Notes: generated by a model from the sequence alone, not told the origin. A DNA stretch of 53,731 bases from Pseudomonadota bacterium (GCA_018818835.1 JAHIRD010000052.1:1-53731); one strand, 5' to 3'. Positions 9,187-18,690 are shown, counted from the stretch's first letter. Translations and numbers: made by a program.

Positions 9187-9903
9187 TCATTCAATAGTAG
9201 ATATAAAATGGTTTAATAATGTATCATCATTTGCAAGAAAACATATCGTGATATGAGAGTTTATGGGCCCATTTACATGAAAAAGTGTGATTTCATGTGA
9301 GAATTTTATTTTTTTTTCTTTTACTAAAGAATCTTTAATAATTCTCACATAAGCCATAAATTTATCGCTTGAGTAAATTTTTATGTTTTGTGTATCTTGA
9401 AACACCAAACCTTTTCCGTGTACAATCCATTTATCACCCACACTTTCAACTGTATCGGGCGTAAGTGTAAAAAGTTTGTGGTTATATTCTTGAACTGTTT
9501 TAAAAGCAGAACAGTAATCTTTTTGATAAGCTTGTTGCTTTTCAGAACAAAGCATCGAACTATCCGATGCTTTGAGCATCATCAGCCAGTCGCCTGTTTT
9601 TGACTTAAAGTACATTCTGTCGTACTTTCTTGTGATTTCATGTGTATAGAGAGAAGGTATAAAAGCGCTTAAGCCAAAGAACTCAATTTTGGTATATCCA
9701 TTGGGTGGTGATTTTTCTTTTTGGACCGGGATGATATCTGCTGAGTAATAATATTCGGGATATATCCATAAGAAAAGATAATTCCGGTATTCTGTTAAAA
9801 AGTCTTCAGGCTTAATTTGGATTGTTTTTTTAGGAGGCTCGGAAAATAAGTTGACGGGACAGTATAAATAGATAAACAAAGTCAATATTATAATTTTTTT
9901 CAT
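9187..9903 (-). CDS. Unknown exported protein, AT-rich
   Basis: 238 residues from the ATG at 9903, which has the ribosome site GAGGTG. It opens with a signal peptide (MKKIIILTLFIYLYCPVNLFS). The mature part is rich in aromatic residues (FLWIYPEYYYSADI) and lysine, and has two cysteines about 14 apart (SSMLCSEKQQAYQKDYCSAF) that could form a disulfide. I do not recognise the family. Its base composition is clearly more AT-rich than the flanking genes, as is the small gene upstream of it, suggesting a transferred segment. Its stop codon lies in a short hairpin, ATGATCC/GGATCAT (9172-9190). Confidence 0.6.
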   Translation of the reverse strand: MKKIIILTLFIYLYCPVNLFSEPPKKTIQIKPEDFLTEYRNYLFLWIYPEYYYSADIIPVQKEKSPPNGYTKIEFFGLSAFIPSLYTHEITRKYDRMYFKSKTGDWLMMLKASDSSMLCSEKQQAYQKDYCSAFKTVQEYNHKLFTLTPDTVESVGDKWIVHGKGLVFQDTQNIKIYSSDKFMAYVRIIKDSLVKEKKIKFSHEITLFHVNGPINSHITICFLANDDTLLNHFISTIE

Positions 9904-10036
9904 CAAACACCTCGTTAAAACTCATATTGAAAAGCTGAATCTTTAAGTGAATATCATTATTATAAACATTTGGATGGTATTAATGATCTATAGTGTCTTA
10001 ATCCTTGTACTTGGCAGCCTTCAAAAAACCAGGCTC

Positions 10037-10255
10037 TTATTTAGATTGTAATACATATTTAACAACCCAGCCCCATCCAGGGGCAGATCCGGAAGGATTT
10101 GGAACTAAAGACATGGCAGTAGAGCATCTATAAACAGACGCAAAAAATTTTGATAACTCGTTTCCCGCACTATCGGTCCAATCTATTGGAGGAATATAAT
10201 CATTAGAAACCATCTTCCAGAGTTCAGAACATTTTTGTTTATCGTCCAGTGTCAT
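10037..10255 (-). CDS. Small unknown protein
   Basis: 72 residues from the ATG at 10255, which has GGGG nine bases upstream; an earlier ATG at 10270 has no ribosome site. The sequence is MTLDDKQKCSELWKMVSND at the start and ends PGWGWVVKYVLQSK. No domain recognised and no membrane segment. It sits in an AT-rich stretch with the exported unknown gene on the same strand 130 bp downstream; the two may be a transferred pair. The 227-bp gap to the efflux operon on its right is AT-rich and shows nothing clear. Reality of the gene is supported only by the start site and by reading-frame length. Confidence 0.4.
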   Translation of the reverse strand: MTLDDKQKCSELWKMVSNDYIPPIDWTDSAGNELSKFFASVYRCSTAMSLVPNPSGSAPGWGWVVKYVLQSK

Positions 10256-10497
10256 TTTTATTAACCCCATATTTTTTATAATTATAAGTTAAAGAATGTC
10301 TTTGAACTTTTTTTGAATAGTTTCATAAGGTAACATTTGTGTCAAGTTTTTTATACGTATTAATATGATTGATATGGGTTTTTATCTTGAGTATTATTTT
10401 GCACCTTTTTATTACTACGCAAGATGCCTATTATTTACAAACTCATAAGAAGGAGATTTGAATGTAAAGAGAATATATGTGTATTATGGAGGTTATT

Positions 10498-12057
10498 TTA
10501 TTTTTTTTTGCGTCCCGGGAGCATCAGGGCAATGGGTATGGTGAAAAGAAACATCACTCCGAAAATCAGGGCTGAGTCGTTATAGGCCAGCATCACCGCC
10601 TGTCGGTTGACCATCATATTGGCCAGGACAAGGGTGGTATGGGACACGTCGTTGGGACTGAGTCCGCTCTGGCCCAGAAACTGTGCGGTTTTCTGAGTGA
10701 AATCGGAATACATGGGGTTCAGGGGTGTCACATGGCTGGCCAGGACAGCATGGTGAACCTGGCGCGAATGGGACACGATCGTTGCAGCAAGGGCGTATCC
10801 GATGTTGCCGCCCACCCTGCGTGTCAGGGTATAAATACTCGTGGCATCGGTCATGCTGGGCCGTGGAATGGTGGCCAGAGAGACGGTGGATAAGGTCACA
10901 AATATGAATGGCATGCCCATTCCCATGACCATGAGAGTGGGAATCAGATTCCAGTACCCCGAGTCCAGGGAAAGCTTGGATAATTCGTAATAGGACCCGA
11001 AGGTAATGACAATCCCAATGAGAACAAGCATCCTGCTGTTTATCACATTGTAAAGTTTGCCCGCAACGGGCATGAACAGGAGAAGCATCATGGCCCGGGG
11101 AGCCATAACCAAACCTGCCTTGAGTGCAGGGTAACCCAGAAGTGTCTGGGTGAATTGGGGCAGGATAAATGTGGTCCCAAATAACGCAATGCCGAAGACA
11201 AGGCCCATGATGGATCCCAGGGTAAGGGATTTGTTTTTCAAGAGTCTGAAGTTGATGACCGGTTCTTCGGTTTTAAGCTCCCAGTAGACAAGAAAGAGCA
11301 GGCTGGAAATACACGCCAGAGTGCCTATGATGATCATCCTGGATTCAAACCAGTTTTCATGTTCACCACGTTCAAAAACAATTTGCATGGTGGTCAGCGC
11401 CACGGACAAAAGCAGAACACCGAGCCAGTCGATTTTTTTAACACCCCGTTTCAGGTAGGCGGGGTCATGGACAAAGGTCCAGACCATGATCATGCCCACG
11501 ATGCTCACAGGCAAGTTGATATAAAAGATCCAGGGCCATCCGTAATGGTCCGTGAGCCAGCCCCCCACAACCGGGCCAAGTGCCGGGGCAAGAACCACAC
11601 CCATACCAAAGATGGCCATGGCCATGCCTTGTTCTTTTTGGGAAAAGTTTTCCCTTAAAATAGCCTGGGACACTGGGATCAGGGCGCCTCCGCCAATCCC
11701 CTGGAGAATCCTGTAAAACAGCATCTGATGAAAGGTATGGGCTGTACCGCACAGGATCGAGCCCAGGGTAAAAATGGCAAATGACCAGAGGTAGAGCCTT
11801 TTTCGGCCGATCAGAGTACTCAGCCAGCCCGAAAGGGAGATCATGATGATTTCGGCGATGCTGTATGCCGTGGCCACCCAGGTGATGGTGGATAGATCCT
11901 CACTGAAGGTTCCCATCATGTGTGGCATGGCCACATTGACCACGCTGATGTCCATGACAGCGATAAAGGCGCCAAGCATCACGGAAATGGCAAGCAACCA
12001 TTTGTTGACCTGGACCGGAGGAATATCCGGCTGAGAAGGATGAGACATCGCATTCAT
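10498..12057 (-). CDS. emrB: EmrB/QacA-type multidrug efflux permease (DHA2, 14 TM)
   Basis: 519 residues with about 14 hydrophobic segments. Signature patterns of the DHA2 drug:proton antiporters are visible: GWLSTLIGRKRLY (motif A) and GVVLAPALGPVVGGWL (motif C). It moves drugs or other amphipathic compounds across the inner membrane using proton motive force, working with the membrane-fusion protein encoded just before it (2-bp gap) and an outer-membrane TolC-type channel, which is not in the window. It is the last gene of the tetR-emrA-emrB operon. Substrates are not predictable from sequence. Confidence 0.92.
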   Translation of the reverse strand: MNAMSHPSQPDIPPVQVNKWLLAISVMLGAFIAVMDISVVNVAMPHMMGTFSEDLSTITWVATAYSIAEIIMISLSGWLSTLIGRKRLYLWSFAIFTLGSILCGTAHTFHQMLFYRILQGIGGGALIPVSQAILRENFSQKEQGMAMAIFGMGVVLAPALGPVVGGWLTDHYGWPWIFYINLPVSIVGMIMVWTFVHDPAYLKRGVKKIDWLGVLLLSVALTTMQIVFERGEHENWFESRMIIIGTLACISSLLFLVYWELKTEEPVINFRLLKNKSLTLGSIMGLVFGIALFGTTFILPQFTQTLLGYPALKAGLVMAPRAMMLLLFMPVAGKLYNVINSRMLVLIGIVITFGSYYELSKLSLDSGYWNLIPTLMVMGMGMPFIFVTLSTVSLATIPRPSMTDATSIYTLTRRVGGNIGYALAATIVSHSRQVHHAVLASHVTPLNPMYSDFTQKTAQFLGQSGLSPNDVSHTTLVLANMMVNRQAVMLAYNDSALIFGVMFLFTIPIALMLPGRKKK

Positions 12058-12059
12058 GT

Positions 12060-13397
12060 TCAGGCGCCGCCGTCTTTTTCCAAGGGTTCAGCCGAACCCG
12101 CCACCTTGGGTGGGGCAGTTTCATTTTCATGCAACAGGACGGACACATGGGCCGTCACGGACATGCCTGGTGTTAAAATGATATCGGAACTGATTTCATC
12201 CTGAATAAGGGTTATTTTAACCGGGATGCGCTGGACGACTTTCACAAAATTTCCTGTGGCATTTTCCGGGGGCAGAAGACTGAAAAGAGACCCTGTGCCC
12301 CGCTGAAGACTTTCCACCTTTCCCTTGAACCGGATATCCGGATAGGAATCCACCCGGATGTCAACCATCTGGCCCGAACGCATCTTTGAAATCTGGGTCT
12401 CCTTGAAATTGGCTGTCACCCAGATTTCCTTCGGGACAAGGGCAAGCAAGGATTGGCCTGCTTGAACCAGAACGCCCTGGGCAACGTTTTTACGGGTAAT
12501 ATAGCCATCCATGGGAGCAATAATACGGGTGTAGGACATGTTGAGACGTGCCTGCTCCACTTCGGCTCCAGCTTTTCGGACATCAGCGGCCGCCATGGCA
12601 GCATGGGAGAGGCTTTGTTCCACTTTTTCAGGTGCGGATTGTGCAGAAGAGAGACGTGCTGCAGCTTGGCGCTGATTTGATTTGGCAGCTTTGAGGGCGG
12701 CTTCGGCTTGATGAATCATGGACCTTCGGGTATCAATGTTTTTAGATGCGGCCATAAGATCGGCCGCAGCCATACGTTCTCCAGCCGTTTTATGTTCCAG
12801 AGCTTGCTGGCTCACCACCTGGTTTACCGCCATTTCCTGATATCGCTTCAGATCCATGGCATCCCGATCATACCGGGCTTGGGCTGAGTCGGCCTCGGCC
12901 ATGGCCTGATCCATGGCGCTCAATGACAGCGCACGTTGTGCGTTAGCTGATTCTACCGCAGCATTGCTTGAGTCCAGATTGGCTTTCGCTTCATTTAAAC
13001 CGGCTTGGGTCGTGATGGTGATCACCTTGACATCCAGATTCCGGGCCCGGTCTGCGGCCTTAGCCGCTTCAAGATTTGCAAGGGCTGTCTCCAATCTGGC
13101 CGTGTAATCACCAGGGTCAAGTTCCACCAGAAGATCTCCGGCCTTGACCCATTGGTTGTCATCCACGTGGACCTTGACCACAAATCCTGGGACCCTGGGG
13201 CTTATGATGCTGAATTGGGCATCGATAAAAGCATCATCTGTGGATTCAACAGACTTGTAATGCCGGTAAACCAGGAAACCTGTGACCAGTAAAGCCAGAG
13301 CAAAACCAAGAACGGTTCGACCATAGGCCCTTTTTCGTGAAGGTTTTGGTTTTGATGCGCTTTCATGAGTTTCTATATTCTGTTCAGTGGAATTCAT
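12060..13397 (-). CDS. emrA: EmrA/HlyD-type membrane fusion protein
   Basis: 445 residues. One N-terminal membrane segment (about 28-47, VLGFALALLVTGFLVYRHY), then DDAFIDAQFSIISPRVPGFV, the lipoyl half-motif typical of EmrA. A long alanine-rich coiled coil (about 115-285) follows, then the second half-motif and beta-barrel, including TRIIAPMDGYITRKNVAQG. It bridges the inner-membrane permease EmrB and the outer-membrane channel. The start overlaps the tetR stop by four bases (ATGA), and emrB follows after two bases, so the three genes are translationally coupled. Confidence 0.92.
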   Translation of the reverse strand: MNSTEQNIETHESASKPKPSRKRAYGRTVLGFALALLVTGFLVYRHYKSVESTDDAFIDAQFSIISPRVPGFVVKVHVDDNQWVKAGDLLVELDPGDYTARLETALANLEAAKAADRARNLDVKVITITTQAGLNEAKANLDSSNAAVESANAQRALSLSAMDQAMAEADSAQARYDRDAMDLKRYQEMAVNQVVSQQALEHKTAGERMAAADLMAASKNIDTRRSMIHQAEAALKAAKSNQRQAAARLSSAQSAPEKVEQSLSHAAMAAADVRKAGAEVEQARLNMSYTRIIAPMDGYITRKNVAQGVLVQAGQSLLALVPKEIWVTANFKETQISKMRSGQMVDIRVDSYPDIRFKGKVESLQRGTGSLFSLLPPENATGNFVKVVQRIPVKITLIQDEISSDIILTPGMSVTAHVSVLLHENETAPPKVAGSAEPLEKDGGA

Positions 13398-13990
13398 AGG
13401 GTTGCCTTCAATTCACCGGACTGGGTTAGTGCCGTTGTGACAAAGCGGATGATATGACGGGAAAGGACATCGGGGTCTATGCCGTCTGTCCCGTTCAACA
13501 GGGCTGAACGTACAAGGCCAGGGATATAACCGGCTGTCAATTCAGGGTGAGGATCATAAAACACACCCGCTTTAATACCCTGTGTAATGATTGACAAAAT
13601 CAGGTCGATCAATTCACGCCGTTTTTCTAACCAGCGTTCCCGAATGATGGACATCCCAATGGGAAGGGTTCGCATGACGTTGAATAAATGACGATCTTGA
13701 AATGCGAAACGCACAATTTCACGTATGGTCTGCTCCAAATTTTCCATGGGACCCTGGGTGGTTTCATCAAGTTGCAGGTGAATACGTTCCACCAGACTTG
13801 AAAATCCATCCAGAAGCACCGAAAAATAGAGGTCTTCTTTGTTCTTAAAGTAAATATAAAGGGTGCCTTTGCCCACACCAGCTTTTTCTGCCACATCGCT
13901 TAACAACACCTTGTGAAAGGCTTGGGTGGCAAAGAGCACTGCGGCTGCCGATAAAATATTCGCCCGTTTTTGCTTGTCCGTAACTTGCAT
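13394..13990 (-). CDS. TetR-family repressor of the efflux operon
   Basis: 198 residues from the ATG at 13990, which has GGGGGA upstream; the ATG at 14005 lacks a ribosome site. The N-terminal helix-turn-helix reads VLLSDVAEKAGVGKGTLYIYFKNKEDLY, shown here only to its key pattern: an AG.GKGTLY.YF recognition helix. The C-terminal part is a ligand-binding helical domain of no special class. As the first gene of the operon, with a palindrome directly after the promoter, it most likely represses its own transcription together with emrAB and is released by the exported compound. Confidence 0.88.
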   Translation of the reverse strand: MQVTDKQKRANILSAAAVLFATQAFHKVLLSDVAEKAGVGKGTLYIYFKNKEDLYFSVLLDGFSSLVERIHLQLDETTQGPMENLEQTIREIVRFAFQDRHLFNVMRTLPIGMSIIRERWLEKRRELIDLILSIITQGIKAGVFYDPHPELTAGYIPGLVRSALLNGTDGIDPDVLSRHIIRFVTTALTQSGELKATL

Positions 13991-14053
13991 CGTTTTTTCC
14001 CCCATAAAAAATGGGATCTTCTCTATCTGGGATCAATGATCAGAAAGAGAGTC

Positions 14054-14077
14054 CCAAAACTGACTGGTCGGTATTGG
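14054..14077 (-). promoter_or_regulatory. Candidate TetR operator
   Basis: A 24-bp palindrome with arms CCAANACNGAC and GTCNGTNTTGG, 18 of 24 positions symmetric. It lies immediately downstream of the -10 of the operon promoter, so a bound repressor would cover the transcription start. Size and symmetry fit TetR-family operators. Confidence 0.65.
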
Positions 14078-14080
14078 AAT

Positions 14081-14110
14081 ATCATAACCCCAAATCCCAT
14101 GTGACGTCAA
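14081..14110 (-). promoter_or_regulatory. Sigma-70-type promoter of tetR-emrA-emrB
   Basis: On the minus strand, TTGACG (14110-14105), an 18-bp spacer, then TATGAT (14086-14081). The start point would fall within the operator at 14054-14077. Confidence 0.65.
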
Positions 14111-14151
14111 ACTTTTTTTGGGGGGCTCTAAACGGGTCTTATTCTTCGGAA

Positions 14152-14355
14152 TTAAAACTTGATAACAAAGGGCAGGGCGATGAGAACAATACCCACAATC
14201 ACCAGAAGCGGGATATTTGAAACAGCATAGGGCACCACGCATAAACTGATTCCTGAGATAAAGGCCATGATCTGCTGCTGTTTTTTTCCGTAGACAAAAT
14301 AGCCCATACCCACTGAACCGAAAATCAGTCCTAAAAACAAGGTAGTGGAGTCCAT
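14152..14355 (-). CDS. Small two-helix membrane protein
   Basis: 67 residues, MDSTTLFLGLIFGSVGMGY at the start, with two hydrophobic helices (about 5-21 and 28-64, the second perhaps split by a proline) separated by a short basic loop YGKKQQQ. Similar short proteins, with the GLIFGS.G.GYF.YGKKQ pattern, are widespread in proteobacteria and are sometimes called amino-acid transport proteins without experimental support. It lies divergent from nothing; it points toward the efflux operon's promoter region from the right. Function unknown. Confidence 0.6.
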   Translation of the reverse strand: MDSTTLFLGLIFGSVGMGYFVYGKKQQQIMAFISGISLCVVPYAVSNIPLLVIVGIVLIALPFVIKF

Positions 14356-14534
14356 ATGTTTGGTTTATCCTGTGGACAGTTATTGCATATTTACATCAAT
14401 ACGAAATGATAAGGAATTCGTAAAAAGAATATATCATGGCGCCCAAATTGATACAAGGACCCAATGGCATAAGTGTTTCATTCGCTTGAGAGAATTAAGT
14501 TGGTTGACGATACAATCTACTCAGCTACAATCTT

Positions 14535-14603
14535 CATAAGTCCCATAAGTCCCATAGGTCTTATAGGTCCCATAAGACTCATAGGACCCATAAGACTCAT
14601 GTC
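14535..14603. repeat. Tandem repeat, 9-bp period
   Basis: Seven and a half units of a 9-bp motif (CATAAGTCC, with variants CATAGGTCT, TATAGGTCC, CATAAGACT and CATAGGACC) in the 293-bp gap between two minus-strand genes. The units drift by one or two bases but keep exact length. The remainder of this gap shows nothing else. Confidence 0.85.
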
Positions 14604-14648
14604 ATTTTTAATTTATTTGTTTTCAAAGGCGCTATTAACCCATGCTAT

Positions 14649-16088
14649 TCATGGCTCGCCGATGAATCCGATATTTAAATCAATATAATCAGGAATATCC
14701 GGCTTTTTGACCACAAAGGGGCAGGGGGCAAAGTGGATCTTGATGGTCCGTTTACCGGAATTATAAATGGTGGACTGCAAGGTTGAGGACAAATCGGTTC
14801 TGAAAATATTGTCCTGACCACCCAGGCGTTCACCCTGGGACATGATTTCCATAAGCTCGTCTTCGGTCAAAACCCCGTCATTATCCATGGCCATGACCAT
14901 GGATTCGATGGTGCTGATGCGATATTTGCTCGTATTGATATGATTGTAAGGCTGATCCGGTAGCTGAAAGGAGTTGGTGGCCGCAAGCACAGGGCCGCTG
15001 AACTTCTGATAGTCCCATTCCTCGGGGGGGGTGGTGTCTTCGTTTGTTATGATGCCGGTTGGGCCTGATCGAAGGGTGCTGTCATATTCCCGTATGTAAC
15101 TGCCCAGGTATGAATTTTCCACAAGTTTCGCTTCGCTGGGATCCACCAGGGTCACTACATTGCCATGGGTAAAGGATTTCCCATCCAGGAAGTAGCCTGC
15201 AGACTCATCCGCAGAATGGAAGTTTTCAAGGCAGTGCCTCATCACCCCAGAGATGGAATCTTTTCCCTTTGATTCGTAATAATCATCACCGGTGATGTAC
15301 GGGGTGATGTTCTCAGCCAGAAATAAACCGTCTTCATTGACACCTTTTTCAGAAAGAAGAAGACAACCCAGGAAACCAATGGATATCATATCTTTTTTCG
15401 ACCCCTGGTTCTTAAAATAATGAACAGCATGCATGCTGGATATTTTGCCCAATTCCCCTTCCAGGGTCAAGCCCACGGGAAAATCCGTGTTTTTACCCAC
15501 AATGGGACACCCCTTCACGGCCGGGTCTTCATCCGGTGTGAGTGATCCCCATGCCGACACCGACGTGCAACCCGTATTGGAAAATACATCCGAAATCATA
15601 TTGACCAAAAAGAGTTCTTTAAAGGATAGCTGATTTTCCGGTAACAAAAAAAAGGTCAGGATATCCCAAAAGGCATATCCATTTTCTCGTGAATCGATAA
15701 CAGAAGCCATGCCTTTTATTTCAGCGCCATAAAGGTAGAATTCATCGTCAGGGCTGTCGAATTTTTCAATAAGATCGGAAACCCTGCTCATAAAATCCTT
15801 GTAAAACAATCCGTTTAAATTGAAATAGGCAACATAATATCGAAAGTAAGCAGAGATGGATTGCTCATAGTCTCCATCATGGTAGGTCTCCAAAATGGCC
15901 TGGGCGTATTTTTGTCCCATGGTGTAATGGGCCTGATAGCTGTCATCACCCCCAAAATCGAGAGTGACTTCATAGTAAGAGCCGCATTTCCCTCCGGGAT
16001 CCACTTTTGTAATGGTCACCGATTGATCCCCATGGCAGAGGCTGGCAAGAAACAAGCAACAGAATAGGATAAACAGAGTCTTTTTCAT
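14649..16088 (-). CDS. Exported C45-type Ntn hydrolase / acyltransferase-like protein
   Basis: 479 residues from the ATG at 16088, behind AGGTGG; a GTG three codons earlier overlaps that site. A signal peptide (MKKTLFILFCCLFLASLCHG) directs export. The segment NTGCTSVSAWG, followed by CPIVGKNTDFP, matches the nucleophile region of the C45 peptidase / acyl-CoA:6-aminopenicillanic acid acyltransferase family. In that family, autocatalytic cleavage before the cysteine (about residue 174 here) frees it as the N-terminal nucleophile. It probably hydrolyses an amide or acyl bond in the periplasm; the substrate is unknown. The gene is monocistronic. Confidence 0.72.
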   Translation of the reverse strand: MKKTLFILFCCLFLASLCHGDQSVTITKVDPGGKCGSYYEVTLDFGGDDSYQAHYTMGQKYAQAILETYHDGDYEQSISAYFRYYVAYFNLNGLFYKDFMSRVSDLIEKFDSPDDEFYLYGAEIKGMASVIDSRENGYAFWDILTFFLLPENQLSFKELFLVNMISDVFSNTGCTSVSAWGSLTPDEDPAVKGCPIVGKNTDFPVGLTLEGELGKISSMHAVHYFKNQGSKKDMISIGFLGCLLLSEKGVNEDGLFLAENITPYITGDDYYESKGKDSISGVMRHCLENFHSADESAGYFLDGKSFTHGNVVTLVDPSEAKLVENSYLGSYIREYDSTLRSGPTGIITNEDTTPPEEWDYQKFSGPVLAATNSFQLPDQPYNHINTSKYRISTIESMVMAMDNDGVLTEDELMEIMSQGERLGGQDNIFRTDLSSTLQSTIYNSGKRTIKIHFAPCPFVVKKPDIPDYIDLNIGFIGEP

Positions 16089-16239
16089 GGGCCCCACCTT
16101 TTGAACGTCGTTTAGAATTGTGATTAATTGTACTGATGTTAAAAATCATTAACACACTTTTCAGGAAAGAAGAAATAAAAAATAGTTCCTTCTCATCGTG
16201 GTAGGAAGACAGAGGCTTGGGAAGTGAGTCCAACTTTAA

Positions 16240-16400
16240 CCTTGAAGGTCATGAAGGACATGAAGTTTGGGCTGGAGCTGATATCTTTTCTTCGTGCTCT
16301 TCGTGTCCTTCAGTGAGCTACGCGAACGGGTGGTTTAAAAAAAGAAAAAAAGTTTGCCATGAGAGCATGAAGTTCATGAAGAAAAAACTATAATTCCCAA
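16240..16400. repeat. Degenerate CATGAAG-type repeats in an intergenic gap
   Basis: The 394-bp gap between 16089 and 16482 holds repeated GTCATGAAGGACATGAAG-like words, a CTTCGTGCTCTTCGTGTCC run (the reverse complement of the same kind of word) and a further GAGCATGAAGTTCATGAAG. Opposite orientations could pair into a hairpin. I see no gene here. Confidence 0.5.
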
Positions 16401-16482
16401 ACTTTTAGACCTTCTCCGTGAGAGACGAAGCTTTAGGGTTGTGGCTTTGCCGCGCTGTATTAGCAATCAAATATATTCCGGC

Positions 16483-18507
16483 TCAGTCAAAGGTCCAGAC
16501 GATTTTTCCGTAGACGCCTCTCTCCACCTCGGAATAAAGGGTGTGAAGCGCTTCGGGTTGGAATTCGGCGTGGTGGCTGTCCAGGAGGTTCTGACCCACG
16601 ATGGATATCTCCAGATTTTTGGAGTATTTCCACCCGAGCCTTAGATCAAGGGTGTCATATCCACCAATGGTATCGCTGACGTCATCAACATAGCGATACC
16701 ACACATCACATTCCAGGTTCCGGGGAAGATCAATGGCCGCCCGCAGCGAGAACTGGTTACGGGGGTCCTGTGAGGCCAGAATATCCGTTGAATTGTAATC
16801 AATGTTGTTTTCCATGTAGGTATATGCTGGCCGGAAATGAATCCATTGGGCGGCGTTCCATTCAGCGGCCAGTTCAAATCCGTGGACCTCCCCTTGTGTT
16901 TCGTTGGAAATGGTAGATGAAAGAATCATAAAGGTCGGAGGGGAATCTGCAGGTATAGGAGCGCCGATGGCCGTCTCACGTAAACCTTTATACTCGTTGT
17001 AGTAAATCGATGCATCCAGTGTAAGACTGGATACGGCCTGCACCCGGTAACCGAGTTCGTAAGCAGTCAGTTTTTCCGAGTCGAAATTGTCCGATCCGTA
17101 AAATACAACAGCAACCGGCAAGGGTCCCATGGCCGGAGGCGGGATGGTGGCCATGAAAAGCGATGCGTCATTTTCAACCCGTGATGGGGTGCGGACGGCT
17201 CGTGAAACGGAGATCCACGAGGAGTGCCTGTCATTGGGTTTCCACAGCAATCGTGCGTTGGGCTGGATTTCGAATTGGCTAGAGTCGTTGTATTCGAATT
17301 TCGAACCGAGTGTCAGGAACAGCCGTTTATCAAAAAAGCCGATTTCATCTTGCAGAAAGGAATTGAAAATATCAAAATTTTTACGTAAGGGGTCCATGTC
17401 TAAAAGGTCCGGGTTGATTTGGAAACCATCCTGGTAAAAACGATAACCGATCCCCCAGGTGATATCGTGATACGTTCCCATGGGAAAACGGTGCTGGAAT
17501 TCCACATCGAGGGTATCGACATGGACATTGCCCAGATGCAGGCTGTGCTCGTTGTGGCCGTAATAGGTCTGCAGGGAAAATTCCGAAAGACTGGACAAGG
17601 TTCGAGTCCAGCGTGTAAGAAGGTTATAACCTTTTTCCTTATGATCGTGATTGAACGTCGTGCTGTACGGCGGAGAGGTTGTCGGTGCGGTGATGGTTTC
17701 ACCGTTGGTCCCGTCGAATATATCTCCCTGAAGTGTGAAATGATCCTGACCGTCGCCCTGATGATCCATGCGGAAACCACCTCGCAGATAGTTCCAGTCA
17801 TCAGCCATGTCCGCGCCATGGCTGTCAACCGCAGCATCTCGATCAAAGCCTTTGACATAAACACGGAACGGTGTTTTTTTCCCGATCTGTCCGCCATAAC
17901 GCAGGCTGACATTTCCTCTTTCCTCGGTGCCTGCCGAGCCGGACACCAGAACTCCCTGGGTCTTTTCGGTCGGTTTTGTGATGATGTTGATGACCCCGTT
18001 GACGGCATTGGCGCCCCAGAGGCTTGCACCAGGGCCGCGGATCACCTCGATGCGGTCAATATCTTCCAGAACCGTGTCCACATTTTCCCAGAAAACCCCA
18101 GAATAAATCGGAGTGTAAACGCTGCGGCCATCCATCATAACCAGGAGTTTGTTTGTGAAACGGCCGTTGCTGCCTCTTGCCGTCACAGCCCATTTGTTGC
18201 TGTCGATTTTGGCAACCTGGACACCGGGCACCATGCGAAGCGCGTCGGGAATGCTGGTTGCTCCCGAACGGCGAATGTCCTCTTGGGTGATGACGAAAAT
18301 GGCTGCAGCCGCTTCGGAGATCGTCTGGGATTTTTTGCTTACGGAGGTGACATTGATGTTCATCAGCTCTTCAATGCTGATGTCGGTCAGATCTATTTCA
18401 TTGGCTCCGTAGCTTTTGGATATCGGTGAAACCATCATTACAAAAAAGACGAATATAATAAACAGACGGATAAACCACCCTTGAAAAATATTCCTTTTTT
18501 TCATCAT
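16483..18507 (-). CDS. TonB-dependent outer-membrane receptor
   Basis: 674 residues with a signal sequence ending near SYGA. The plug domain follows: SIEELMNINVTSVSKK, then AAAIFVITQEDIRRSG, then IEVIRGPGASLWGANAVNG and INIITK, all standard for these receptors. The rest is a 22-strand barrel pattern ending in an aromatic-rich IVWTFD, with the terminal phenylalanine near the C-terminus. It takes up a large ligand across the outer membrane with TonB energy. It is divergent from the riboswitch-controlled corrinoid operon, so corrinoid uptake (BtuB role) is plausible, but no riboswitch faces this gene and an iron chelate is equally possible. Confidence 0.85.
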   Translation of the reverse strand: MMKKRNIFQGWFIRLFIIFVFFVMMVSPISKSYGANEIDLTDISIEELMNINVTSVSKKSQTISEAAAAIFVITQEDIRRSGATSIPDALRMVPGVQVAKIDSNKWAVTARGSNGRFTNKLLVMMDGRSVYTPIYSGVFWENVDTVLEDIDRIEVIRGPGASLWGANAVNGVINIITKPTEKTQGVLVSGSAGTEERGNVSLRYGGQIGKKTPFRVYVKGFDRDAAVDSHGADMADDWNYLRGGFRMDHQGDGQDHFTLQGDIFDGTNGETITAPTTSPPYSTTFNHDHKEKGYNLLTRWTRTLSSLSEFSLQTYYGHNEHSLHLGNVHVDTLDVEFQHRFPMGTYHDITWGIGYRFYQDGFQINPDLLDMDPLRKNFDIFNSFLQDEIGFFDKRLFLTLGSKFEYNDSSQFEIQPNARLLWKPNDRHSSWISVSRAVRTPSRVENDASLFMATIPPPAMGPLPVAVVFYGSDNFDSEKLTAYELGYRVQAVSSLTLDASIYYNEYKGLRETAIGAPIPADSPPTFMILSSTISNETQGEVHGFELAAEWNAAQWIHFRPAYTYMENNIDYNSTDILASQDPRNQFSLRAAIDLPRNLECDVWYRYVDDVSDTIGGYDTLDLRLGWKYSKNLEISIVGQNLLDSHHAEFQPEALHTLYSEVERGVYGKIVWTFD

Positions 18508-18690
18508 GGAATGTCTTCCCCTGAGGTTAGGCGTTTGAATCTAAATTGGTGGTTGAGATAACGGAGATCAACAATGGACAACGAAGGCTCAAAAGATAGG
18601 GCTTTGGCCAGTTGTTTTTTAGTGATTATAGCACTTGAATCCTTTGACGTCACGAAAATCTTTCATATGAGGAGTCATCATGATTTAGCC

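Noticed and set aside
14473-14688. Frame encoding SPISPIGLIGPIRLIGPIR
   Set aside because: It is the 9-bp tandem repeat translated, so the peptide repeat follows from the DNA repeat and gives no evidence for a gene.
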